A stretch of 6,353 nt of DNA from an uncultured Peptococcaceae bacterium (GCA_913064925.1 CAJYBN010000163.1:1-6353), one strand, 5' to 3'; shown: positions 1 through 5,752, numbered from the stretch's first letter. Numbers and translations are program-made. The notes: a model not told the origin generated them from the letters alone.

Positions 1-69
1 GAGAGGGTAGAGAGCATTCCCCCGGTAATAAAGCTTCATATCATAAAAGAAGAAGTGATTGCCTTGTGA
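1..69 (+). CDS. hicB: C-terminal end of a probable HicB-type antitoxin (partial, 5' end outside window)
   Basis: The frame is open from base 1 to the TGA at 67-69 and encodes 22 residues ending in IIKEEVIAL. The stop overlaps the GTG start of the hicA gene by four bases (GTGA), the usual sign of translational coupling in a toxin-antitoxin operon. In many hic loci hicB precedes hicA; HicB carries a degenerate RNase-H-like fold and often a DNA-binding domain, binds HicA and represses the operon. Only the tail is visible here, with no diagnostic motif, so the name rests on the overlap with hicA and on gene order. Another antitoxin class or an unrelated gene cannot be excluded. Confidence 0.6.
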   Translation, partial: ERVESIPPVIKLHIIKEEVIAL

Positions 70-314
70 GTAAAATTCCAAGAGATGTAGGAGGACAAGA
101 GCTTGTTAAAGCATTGAGTAGATTCGGCTATACTGCAATAAGACAAACCGGTAGTCACATAAGGTTGATAAGCGAAATGAAAGGCAGTCCTCACATTATT
201 ACTATACCTAACCATAGTCCGATCAAAATAGGAACATTAAACAATATCCTTAACGATATTGCCTCATATCTGGGTTTAGATAAAAGACAATTAGTAGAGG
301 AGTTATTTATGTAA
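66..314 (+). CDS. hicA: HicA-family mRNA interferase toxin
   Basis: Complete 82-residue protein, the normal size for HicA/YcfA toxins. The family folds as a small double-stranded-RNA-binding-like domain and cleaves mRNA and tmRNA in a ribosome-independent way. The hallmark is visible: residues 11-34 run from the helix QELVKALSRFGY into RQTGSHIRL, with the catalytic histidine at position 31 inside the conserved G-S-H. A second conserved patch, HIITIPNHSPIKIGTLNNIL (about 43-62), matches the family's 'vPxHxxlkxGTLrxIl' segment. The GTG start at 66 is preferred because it overlaps the upstream stop and has a weak purine-rich ribosome site (AGAAGTGAT) before it. No frameshift or missing key residue is seen, so the toxin is probably functional and neutralised by the upstream gene product. 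The gene is AT-rich compared with the GC-rich DNA downstream. Confidence 0.92.
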   Translation: MSKIPRDVGGQELVKALSRFGYTAIRQTGSHIRLISEMKGSPHIITIPNHSPIKIGTLNNILNDIASYLGLDKRQLVEELFM

Positions 315-392
315 GGGCTTTACGGCCAATCTGTAAACCTGACCTGGCTGAGAGACTATCCGACGGGCTTTAGGCGGGACCTTCCGGGGTTA

Positions 393-412
393 GGAATAGA
401 CGGTGCCAGGCA
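393..412 (+). repeat. 20-base direct repeat, copy 1 (palindromic core)
   Basis: The sequence ggaatagacggtgccaggca occurs here and again, identically, at 777-796. Its core GGTGCC-A-GGCA is most of a palindrome of the form GGTGCC(A/T)GGCACC. In this copy the palindrome is cut short because the next base starts GTGCG, the 5' consensus of a group II intron. I recall palindromes of this type being dispersed in many genomes, some near IS200-like (Y1/RAYT) transposases, but I cannot confirm that here and no such gene is in the window. Confidence 0.75.
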
Positions 413-680
413 GTGCGGCTGAGCAAGGTCGCCTTATATAGCGGGTGTGAATCCCGCCGGGAAAGGAATAGCCACCCACCCGTAGCTAGCCTTGGAGTCG
501 TGCAGGCAACCGCACGGTTTAAGCGTAAGCAAGCAAGAGAGTGGGCCGAAAGCAGCAAGCTGACCATGTTGAGCCCCGAAATACCGAAACGGGAAGGCAG
601 ACGATATTGCTTGGGCGGAATGTAACACTACGGGTCACGATTTGGCGAGAGGCGCGGTCGGAAAACAGGTACCCGGTCGG
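413..680 (+). mobile_element. 5' fragment of a group II intron (domain I remnant, no maturase)
   Basis: The segment opens with GTGCG, the conserved 5' end of group II introns. It continues with GC-paired hairpins typical of domain I: GCGGG (441-445) with CCCGC (453-457), and CGTGC (499-503) with GCACG (512-516). The run of phrases (TGAATCCCGCCGGGAAAGG, CCCGTAGC, CTTGG, TTAAGCGTAAGC, GTGGGCCGAAAGC, ACCGAAACGGGAAGGCAGA, GGGTCACGATTTG) resembles the leader of bacterial group II introns as I remember it; I could not align it. There is no reverse transcriptase/maturase frame and no domain V hairpin before the next gene, so at most the 5' part remains. The right limit is approximate: similarity fades after about 680, and 681-776 holds nothing I can identify. 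Confidence 0.5.
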
Positions 681-776
681 GCAAAAACGGCGGTTGCAGG
701 AAAAGTTGGCGGGTTAAAATTGGGCGGGATTGGTCGAAGAAAGGCAGTGGTCAGTGTAAAATAGGGGCAGGTTGTG

Positions 777-796
777 GGAATAGACGGTGCCAGGCA
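777..796 (+). repeat. 20-base direct repeat, copy 2 (palindromic core intact)
   Basis: Exact second copy of the 20-mer at 393-412. Here the next base is C, so the inverted repeat GTGCC-A-GGCAC (787-797) is complete. The two copies share little outside the 20 bases, apart from G-rich DNA on the left. They lie 364 bases apart and bracket the intron-like fragment. Confidence 0.75.
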
Positions 797-823
797 CTTA
801 ACTTATTAACTTATTGGGATGGA

Positions 824-861
824 CCCTCCTCCGGCTTCGAGCCGGCGGGGGGTTTCCTTTT
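824..861 (+). terminator. Terminator-like hairpin upstream of the ribbon-helix-helix gene
   Basis: Bases 824-836 (CCCTCCTCCGGCT) pair with 840-852 (AGCCGGCGGGGGG) around a TCG loop, with one mismatch and one G-T pair. The tail TTTCCTTTT (853-861) follows. This fits an intrinsic terminator for transcripts entering from the left, but the U tract is broken. It lies about 100 bases before the start codon of the next gene, so it could instead act as an attenuator in that gene's leader. Confidence 0.45.
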
Positions 862-916
862 CCCCGCAGGCTACCGGGGCAGGGTCCGGCTGCCCGCAGC
901 CCGTGTGCAAATGCGC

Positions 917-937
917 CGGTTTCGCCCCCCGAAACCG
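917..937 (+). promoter_or_regulatory. Leader hairpin with an all-C loop facing a G-rich ribosome site
   Basis: CGGTTTCG (917-924) and CGAAACCG (930-937) form a perfect 8-base-pair stem closed by a CCCCC loop (925-929). Twelve bases after the stem, the ribosome-binding site of the next gene contains GGGGGG (950-955). The loop could pair with this G run and block ribosome access. The geometry is visible in the sequence; the regulatory role is inference. Confidence 0.35.
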
Positions 938-963
938 AAAAAATTCACAGGGGGGTGATTACA

Positions 964-1338
964 TTGCAGCAGGCCAGGAAGACCAGGAGCATACTCAGCC
1001 CCGAAATGAAGGCGGAGCTGGAGGAGAAGCGCCGCCTTGCGGAAGCAATGGGGACGGGCGCGGCCGCGCCACAGGCAGACCCCGCGGGCAGGCGGAATAT
1101 AAAGCTGGCCAGGGCGAAGGAAGGGGGACTGATGGCGCGGGAAGCGCCGGCGGCCAGCCCGGTGCTAGTGAAAAAGGAGCCGTTCGAGCAGCGCTACCGC
1201 CGGGTGACCGCCTGCCTGGAGAAAAACTTGCACGCGAGGGTGCAGGAGCTTCGCCGGTCGGGCCGGGTCGCCAGCGTGACGGCGCTGTACAACGCGGCGC
1301 TGCGGGAGCTCATGGGCGGGCACTATATTATGCAGTGA
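964..1338 (+). CDS. Small protein with a C-terminal ribbon-helix-helix-like DNA-binding segment
   Basis: The preferred start is TTG at 964, because AGGGGGGTGA (949-958) ends five bases before it and matches the 16S rRNA tail well; the frame is open further upstream but without a comparable site. This gives 124 residues. The N-terminal 80 or so residues are charged and Ala/Gly-rich (SPEMKAELEEKRRLAEA, then low complexity). The C-terminus RRVTACLEKNLHARVQELRR plus SVTALYNAALRELM has the shape of a ribbon-helix-helix domain: one beta strand, helix, turn with Gly, second helix ending A-L-R-E-L. CopG/Arc/ParG-like proteins of this kind repress small operons or help partition plasmids. I do not recognise the specific family. 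The gene is strongly GC-rich compared with hicA, suggesting separate origin, and has its own terminator 85 bases downstream. Confidence 0.65.
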   Translation: MQQARKTRSILSPEMKAELEEKRRLAEAMGTGAAAPQADPAGRRNIKLARAKEGGLMAREAPAASPVLVKKEPFEQRYRRVTACLEKNLHARVQELRRSGRVASVTALYNAALRELMGGHYIMQ

Positions 1339-1422
1339 GTATCACCGCCTGGGGGACGGGCACGGAGACGACCGCATTGGCCCATGAAAAGGCCCGAAAA
1401 TGGAAAATTGAACCGAACCGCA

Positions 1423-1454
1423 GCCCAAGGGGGAGAGTGCCCCCTTGGGCTTTT
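1423..1454 (+). terminator. Rho-independent terminator
   Basis: A perfect 11-base-pair stem, GCCCAAGGGGG (1423-1433) with CCCCCTTGGGC (1440-1450), encloses the 6-base loop AGAGTG and is followed directly by TTTT. It lies 85 bases past the stop of the ribbon-helix-helix gene and would end its transcript. There is no other + strand gene between them. Confidence 0.8.
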
Positions 1455-1544
1455 CTGCGTTCAACGGGAATTCTGCAAAGGAAGCAGGGAAGATGTCAAT
1501 AGCCATTTGAAACCCGTACTTTTGGCAATGAAGGTAGACAAATC

Positions 1545-1771
1545 GTGATGATGACTTGTTTTACCACATTAGCCATTTCATACAGCCAGGCCCCGACCTG
1601 GTTGTTGAGATCACCCGCAATTCTGAATTTCCTTGCGCAGAAAAATCAACGCCTTATAGGAGTAAACCCGTATACCTGGGACGGGTCCAACAGGTTTATG
1701 GCGGTATCCGCACGTCCTGCAACAGCTGTTTTGGCATTGTCAAAGAGAATGGTTTCAGGAACGCCGCCCAC
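1545..1771 (-). pseudogene. Degenerate IS21-family transposase (IstA) fragment
   Basis: On the - strand, codons from 1771 down to the stop at 1648-1646 read VGGVPETILFDNAKTAVAG, then a short non-matching piece, then VYGFTPIRR. In IS21 IstA transposases the conserved text is 'GGVPxxlLyDNmKtaV' followed later by 'hYGFxPxxxrP'; the D of LFDNAK is the second Asp of the DDE catalytic triad. After the stop the same frame resumes with RKFRIAGDLNNQVGAWLYEM and then AN, matching the later IstA motif 'gR.F.dlddLN.qal.Wl...aN'. The pieces between these motifs are missing, so internal deletions and a stop codon have destroyed the gene. DNA to the right (up to about 1884) may be more of it but shows no clear motif. 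No istB ATPase gene and no IS ends are visible. Confidence 0.68.
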
Positions 1772-2152
1772 ACTTCTGCGCCCGCTCCCTCTCCGCTTTT
1801 TTCTGATTGCAGAATTATTGAGGGGATAAAATTGGCTTTAACGCCTACAGGAATCATTATGCCAAGGAGGAAAACGAAGTTCAATCAACGGTAAACCTTG
1901 TCAATCCATACCTGGAAAAAGGTCTAAGAGAAATGAGATTTTTGAAAAATTCAGGTAGCTTTATAAAGTGTCTGTTACCATACACTATTGTTATAACAAG
2001 GTGTGCGCCTTCCACTATGACGAATTTGGTAAAATTAAAAAACGGCGGCTTGGGTCTAGGTTAAATATCCACAAATATCATTTCCTTTCAAAAGGGTTTT
2101 GAAAATAAAAAGCGTCCTGATGTATCAACGTGCTTGACTTAACCAGTAAAAG
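1772..2152. other. Gene-poor, AT-rich stretch
   Basis: No frame here shows recognisable protein motifs or a good ribosome site. Short open frames on both strands overlap each other and look random. One visible item is the perfect 12-base palindrome TTGTTATAACAA at 1988-1999, which could be a repressor site but has no gene placed to use it. The stretch is probably decayed mobile-element DNA next to the IS21 remnant. Confidence 0.5.
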
Positions 2153-2202
2153 CCAGCGGCCGGGCGTGAAACCCAGCCGCCTGCGGCTGGTCTGGGTGCT
2201 GG
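2153..2202 (-). terminator. Nested GC-rich inverted repeats downstream of the beta-helix gene
   Basis: CCAGCCGC (2173-2180) pairs with GCGGCTGG (2183-2190). Outside it, ACCCAG (2171-2176) can pair instead with CTGGGT (2192-2197), and CCAGC (2153-2157) with GCTGG (2198-2202). It lies about 55 bases past the stop of the - strand beta-helix gene, so it may end or protect that transcript. On the - strand only GTTTC follows, so it is a poor intrinsic terminator. Confidence 0.35.
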
Positions 2203-2256
2203 ATTATTAAGTTTTGCACGTTTTCAGCAAGAGTTATTTTATAATTTTCTTGGTTT

Positions 2257-4014
2257 TTATGTACTCTCTGAAATAGTAAACTGCATTATTACCGGTCTTT
2301 TCAGGAACTTACCCGATGTTGACTTTATACCCTTGCCTATATTAAGATAGTACACCTGTCCGGCTGGGTACGCTTTTACTGGTGTGACGATGGCTGATCT
2401 GCCGTCGCTGCCAGGTTCTACTATTACGTCTACTTGATTGCTGCTGGCATCAGTAACAGTTATATTCTGGCCGGTTATCGTGCTGGCGTCCACGGGCATG
2501 TTGAACCGGATAGTCCACGCTTTGTATTTATCGCTTATGGTTTTGGGTTCCCATATGAGCGGCTCTTCGTCTCTGGAACTAAATTCATATGCACCAATGT
2601 CGTAGCCTTCACCAGCCGGCCGGCTCCTGTATTCAAGGTCAATAGTAGGAGCACCCGTAGCGGTCCCACTATCTATCGCCGGACTGCCGGCCTGAAGGTG
2701 ATAGTCTCCTTCCGTACCCCAGGCTGGAGAAACAAACAAAGGATCCCTTGAGATGTTGCCCGGCCCGAGTTCTCCCGCTTCTATTTGCTCTGCCGCGTAA
2801 TCCCTTCCGTTTGCATGTACCTGCACTGACTGGCCGGGGCGGTAAAATATATTGTGTTCGGCAGTAAAGTTAACCGCATCTCCAATGTAAACCACACCTT
2901 CCCCACCTGAAACAATAGAGTTCCTCATCACTAATGTTATGGGGGTGGTACTATCGTACTGAACGTACATTGGATAACCAGTTCTCTGGGGATTGTCGTG
3001 CACGGTGGTGTTTACAATCTCAAAGTATGCACCTGGGGTCTCTACCTGATCTATCACCAGACCAGCCCACGGAGTGGGCGCGGCATCTCCATCGCCAGTG
3101 CCGTAAATAAGGCAGTTTTCTATTTTGCTGTTACTGCCCCACACCTTTATCCCGTCGCAAGAATTATTGGCCACAATGCAGTTGTGGATGTACGTATTGT
3201 CTGCCTTGGAGTCCAGTCCGTCGCCGCGGTTGTGTTCGACGATCGTATCGGCAATTTCCACTGGGCCATCAGATGGCTCAATACCGAAGCCGTCCGGCCG
3301 GTCATAGGGGTTATTGGGATTGTCAATTACGCCCTGGTAGTAGTGACCGCTGTAGGAAAGGCGGCAGCCCCGGATCAGAATATTGCGCCAGCCGCCCTGC
3401 TCTCCGGTCGGTCCGCCTACGGCACCGAAACCGCAATACTCGATGCGGCTGTTGAGGAGTTGCAGGTCGTCAATATCCCGCAGGTCGATGCCCATCTCAT
3501 CCAGGTGGTGGATATAAAGGTTATCCAGGATGATGTGCGCCGCCGGTTCCCAAGCGTTAATCCCTTCGCGAAAGGGATGTTGCTGGTCGCTCGTGATCTC
3601 CAGGTTTTCAATTCGCACATAACTGGCACCAGAAAGATTGATGGCTGCCATCAGGTTGTCCGTACCCACCAGTACAGGACGGTCACCCTCCTCGCCCTTG
3701 ATGGTTATCCAGGCGTCGGCCCGCCCGGAAGGGGGCACGATTACGTCCTCGCCGAAGTCTCGCAAAATATATGTGCCGCTGCGGATGATGAGCGTATCAC
3801 CAGGCTGCAACTGCCGTGCGCCGAAGGCTGGGGTGGCCCAGGGCTGCTCCGCCGTGCCCGGATTCAGGTTGCTGCCGTTGGGAGATACATAGTAGGTTTT
3901 TGGACTGGTGCCCGGCGGCGACTGTGCATAAGATGTTGAAGTAAAAGACGCTAGCAGAAGGAGTAGGGCCGCTACCACAACCCATCCCTTTCTTAAAACC
4001 GTTAAGTTAGACAT
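2257..4014 (-). CDS. Secreted right-handed beta-helix protein with C-terminal bacterial Ig-like domain
   Basis: Complete 585-residue protein. ATG at 4014 is preceded by AGGAGG at 4029-4024, nine bases away. Residues 1-30 form a signal peptide: Arg/Lys at 8-9, hydrophobic core WVVVAALLLLLASF, cleavage likely after SYA. Residues 41-82 (YYVSPNGSNLNPGTAEQPWA through PGDTLIIRSGTY) match the opening of DUF1565-type parallel beta-helix proteins. From about 115 to 400, repeated I/V-x-N/D-x-x-I-x strands (YVRIENLEI, HIILDNLYIHH, DLQLLNSRIEY, TYIHNCIVANN, SKIENCLIYG) are PbH1 coils. Residues 424-478 (DPLFVSP, GSPAIDSG, DIGAYEF) are the end motif common in such surface proteins. Residues 485-580 (FNMPVDASTI, IVTPVKAYPAGQVYYLNI) fit a Big_5/SbsA-type Ig-like domain. 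The fold is used by polysaccharide lyases and adhesins; no catalytic set is identifiable, so carbohydrate binding or cleavage is only a suggestion. It is monocistronic, with no S-layer repeat or sortase motif. Confidence 0.92.
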   Translation of the reverse strand: MSNLTVLRKGWVVVAALLLLLASFTSTSYAQSPPGTSPKTYYVSPNGSNLNPGTAEQPWATPAFGARQLQPGDTLIIRSGTYILRDFGEDVIVPPSGRADAWITIKGEEGDRPVLVGTDNLMAAINLSGASYVRIENLEITSDQQHPFREGINAWEPAAHIILDNLYIHHLDEMGIDLRDIDDLQLLNSRIEYCGFGAVGGPTGEQGGWRNILIRGCRLSYSGHYYQGVIDNPNNPYDRPDGFGIEPSDGPVEIADTIVEHNRGDGLDSKADNTYIHNCIVANNSCDGIKVWGSNSKIENCLIYGTGDGDAAPTPWAGLVIDQVETPGAYFEIVNTTVHDNPQRTGYPMYVQYDSTTPITLVMRNSIVSGGEGVVYIGDAVNFTAEHNIFYRPGQSVQVHANGRDYAAEQIEAGELGPGNISRDPLFVSPAWGTEGDYHLQAGSPAIDSGTATGAPTIDLEYRSRPAGEGYDIGAYEFSSRDEEPLIWEPKTISDKYKAWTIRFNMPVDASTITGQNITVTDASSNQVDVIVEPGSDGRSAIVTPVKAYPAGQVYYLNIGKGIKSTSGKFLKRPVIMQFTISEST

Positions 4015-4051
4015 TTTTTATCGCCTCCTATCTCAATGTTTTATAACCGTG

Positions 4052-4085
4052 TTTCAAAAAGCACAGTTTATCAGCCTTTTTGAAA
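4052..4085 (-). promoter_or_regulatory. Perfect 10-base inverted repeat in the leader of the beta-helix gene
   Basis: TTTCAAAAAG (4052-4061) and CTTTTTGAAA (4076-4085) are exact inverted repeats separated by 14 bases. They lie 22 bases upstream of the AGGAGG ribosome site. Next to them, towards the gene, the - strand reads TATAAA, a possible -10 element, though no good -35 sits at the right distance. The repeat could be an operator or a leader hairpin. Confidence 0.4.
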
Positions 4086-4190
4086 AAATTTATCTTGGGT
4101 GGTCTAACCCACCTATCGCCCACTGCTTACCCTATCATATCTCTCGGGGTCAAAAGCCCGTACATTCCTTCGTTTAGCATAATGGGGGCA

Positions 4191-4255
4191 GGTGGGGCAC
4201 CGTTACTCAAATGCAGGGTCATGCCCTAACGGAGGTTTTTACGGTTTCCCCCACC
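4191..4255. other. Potential structured RNA with alternative pairings
   Basis: GGTGGGG (4191-4197) pairs with CCCCACC (4249-4255). Inside, CCGTTA (4200-4205) pairs with TAACGG (4227-4232) around a small GGG/CCC hairpin at 4216-4226. The same left arm, ACCGT (4199-4203), can instead pair with ACGGT (4241-4245), so two exclusive folds are possible. I do not recognise a known riboswitch class on either strand. The rest of 4015-4324 holds no supportable gene. Confidence 0.3.
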
Positions 4256-4272
4256 CAAGACTAATTTTTAAA

Positions 4273-4303
4273 TGATTATGATTATTGATTTGATTATGAT
4301 TAT
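4273..4303. repeat. Short direct repeat TGATTATGATTAT x2
   Basis: The 13-base unit occurs at 4273-4285 and 4291-4303, separated by five bases, in AT-rich DNA just outside the hairpin that follows the IS110 transposase gene. It may mark the end region of the element or simply be low-complexity DNA. Confidence 0.5.
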
Positions 4304-4324
4304 GTTGCTTGTCTCTCGCCGCCG

Positions 4325-4385
4325 GGGCTGTGGATATGTGGGCAACGCGAAGCGTTGTCCAAGCGAAGAGGCATATCCACAGCCC
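4325..4385 (-). ncRNA. Long hairpin directly after the IS110 transposase stop
   Basis: GGGCTGTGGATATG (4325-4338) and CATATCCACAGCCC (4372-4385) are perfect 14-base inverted repeats. Between them is a second stem, CAACGC (4343-4348) with GCGTTG (4352-4357), extendable by a G-T and a G-C pair around a GAA loop. The single-stranded parts are uneven: about 2 bases on one side and 12 on the other. It starts 11 bases beyond the transposase stop and has no U tract, so it is not a standard terminator. It is likely part of the IS end, as a structural mRNA tail, a recombination feature or a guide RNA piece; the class is inferred. Confidence 0.45.
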
Positions 4386-4396
4386 TATAATGTTGA

Positions 4397-5682
4397 TTAA
4401 ACCGCATTTCTTAACTGCTGTTGACGATATGCGCCCAAAACCTTTTTCGGGTCATACAGGCGTTTTTCTTTGACCAAGGTGAACATTACCCTTAACAGCT
4501 TGCAGGCAATTACCACCAAGGCTTGTTTACCTTTGAGCGGGTTTTTCCGCCGGGTTTTTAAGTAATGGTAGAGCGCCTTAAACTGGGGATTTTTGGCTAC
4601 CAGGACCAGCGCGGCCTGATACAGAATGTTCCGTAACCCCGGCCAGCCCCGTTTGGAAATCTTAGTCTTTCCCTTATGTTCGCCGGAGCTGTTTTCGGTT
4701 AAGTTGTAGCCCGCCAGTTTGCGGATCTGGCGCCAGTCTTCGTACCGGGTGAGATCACCCACTTCCCCTAAGAAGCTGGCCGCGGTGACGATCCCGATCC
4801 CGGGAATGCTTAACAGGTATGCGGCTAACCCAGTTTTTGCCAGGGCCTCTGCCATGGCCGCTTCGGTTCGGGCCAGTTGCTTTTGCCAGAAGAAGATTTC
4901 TTCTAAGCACTGGGCAAGGCGTAAGCGAGCGGCACTTAAACCTTCTGCTACGCCGATGGATTCTTGGGCGGCGGCTAACAATAAGACAGCCCGTTTTTGA
5001 CCCACTTTGCCGTTTGTGGCTGCTTTGAGTTCGGCGGTTAGTTCTTCTACCGTGAACTGCTTTAGCTCGGCCAGGAAGGGGTGGTGGGTCAAAATGTACA
5101 GGGAGGCTTTCCCCAAAAGATTCTTAAAGACCCGCTGATATTCGGGAAAGTATTCGTCCAGGATGGCCACCAGGTTGTTTTGGGCGGCGTTTAGTTTGGC
5201 CTTTTGCTGGTGGCGACTCTGGGTGTAACCCCGCAGCTCCGCCCAGATCCCTTTGGGTAGATAGCAGCGGGAAAAGCGGCCTTCCCAGGTTAATGTGGTG
5301 ATGATTAGGGCGTCTTTGCGGTCGTTTTTGGTGGGTGAGTTATCGTCGAGTTCCTTTTGTTTTTTGACGTGGTAAGGGTTGACGATAACCCCTGGGATGC
5401 CCGCATTGACCAGATAGCTCGCCAGGGGCTTCCAGTAGTGGCCGGAAGGCTCCATGGCCACGACGACGTTTTGGGCGCCGATTTTTCTTTAGCCCGGTGC
5501 ATTCTACCCAATAGATGGGTAAAACTGTCTATGCTATTACGAAAGGGAAAGGCGCTTGCTACTTCGATCCCTGTTAACCCATCAAGCATCCGTGCCCAGT
5601 GGGTCTTCTTGGCGATATCTACACCGACGATAAGGGTGTGTACAGAACGAATTTTTTTCAGGTTTTTGATTCGCTTCGTCAT
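4397..5682 (-). pseudogene. IS110-family DEDD transposase, frame split by one base
   Basis: Translation from ATG at 5682 (GGAGGT at 5694-5689 in front) gives MTKRIKNLKKIRSVHTLIVG, VDIAKKTHWA and on to HRAKEK. The frame then breaks at the A5 run (T5 on the + strand, 5482-5486), and the -1 frame continues as IGAQNVVVAMEPSGHYW to the stop at 4397. Joined, it is about 428 residues, normal for the family. The RuvC-like DEDD residues are present: D22 of VGVDIAKK, E of AMEPSGHYW, and both D of KNDRKDAL. The C-terminal Transposase_20 domain has LLSIPGIG, LTRYEDWRQIRKLAGY, SSGEHKGKTKISKRG with the likely catalytic Ser, then GLRNIL. IS110 transposases are normally one frame, so the simplest reading is loss of an A from A6 (mutation or sequencing error). 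Slippage on the A run could still make some full-length protein. Confidence 0.88.
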
Positions 5683-5687
5683 TTCAC

Positions 5688-5738
5688 GACCTCCGGTACA
5701 TTTTTTTGTTTGTGCTAACCTTTTTGTACCAGGAGGTC
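5688..5738 (-). promoter_or_regulatory. Leader hairpin that buries the transposase Shine-Dalgarno site
   Basis: On the - strand, GACCTCC-T-GGTACA (5738-5725) pairs with TGTACC-GGAGGTC (5700-5688): 13 pairs with one bulged T and a 24-base A-rich loop. The right arm contains the GGAGGT ribosome site that lies 6-7 bases before the ATG at 5682. Any RNA carrying both arms should hide that site. Confidence 0.6.
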
Positions 5739-5752
5739 TTTTTGTTGGTCAA
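5723..5752 (-). promoter_or_regulatory. Candidate transposase promoter overlapping the hairpin's upstream arm
   Basis: On the - strand TTGACC (5752-5747, 5 of 6 to the -35 consensus) is followed after 18 bases by TACAAA (5728-5723, 4 of 6 to the -10). Transcription would begin near 5716, inside the hairpin loop, so the native transcript would lack the upstream arm. A perfect TATAAT occurs further up (5820-5815), but without a good -35. Confidence 0.4.

Larger units (their letters stand above)
4325..5752 (-). mobile_element. IS110-family insertion sequence (minimum extent)
   Basis: The limits are the outermost features clearly tied to the transposase gene: the hairpin after the stop and the promoter candidate before the start. 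IS110-family elements usually have no terminal inverted repeats and make little or no target duplication, so true ends cannot be read from one copy. They may lie up to a few hundred bases further out on the 5' side, where IS110-group elements encode their bridge RNA. Confidence 0.7.

Noticed and set aside
370..628. Short open frames on both strands at 370-628
   Set aside because: They overlap one another, have no ribosome site and lie in the intron-like structured RNA segment.
814..963. Longer N-terminus for the ribbon-helix-helix gene, starting at 814, and an overlapping 227-residue frame at 819-1502
   Set aside because: The extension passes through the terminator-like hairpin and has no ribosome site, while TTG 964 has a near-ideal one. 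The other frame is a GC-rich shadow without motifs.
1545..1894. + strand frames of 94 and 112 residues
   Set aside because: They lie opposite clear IS21 transposase motifs on the - strand and show no protein features of their own.
2998..3939. 313-residue + strand frame
   Set aside because: It is antisense to the beta-helix gene, which has a signal peptide, ribosome site and full domain structure.
4124..4222. 32-codon frame on the - strand upstream of the beta-helix gene
   Set aside because: It has no convincing ribosome site and no recognisable motif, and overlaps a structured region, so it was not called.
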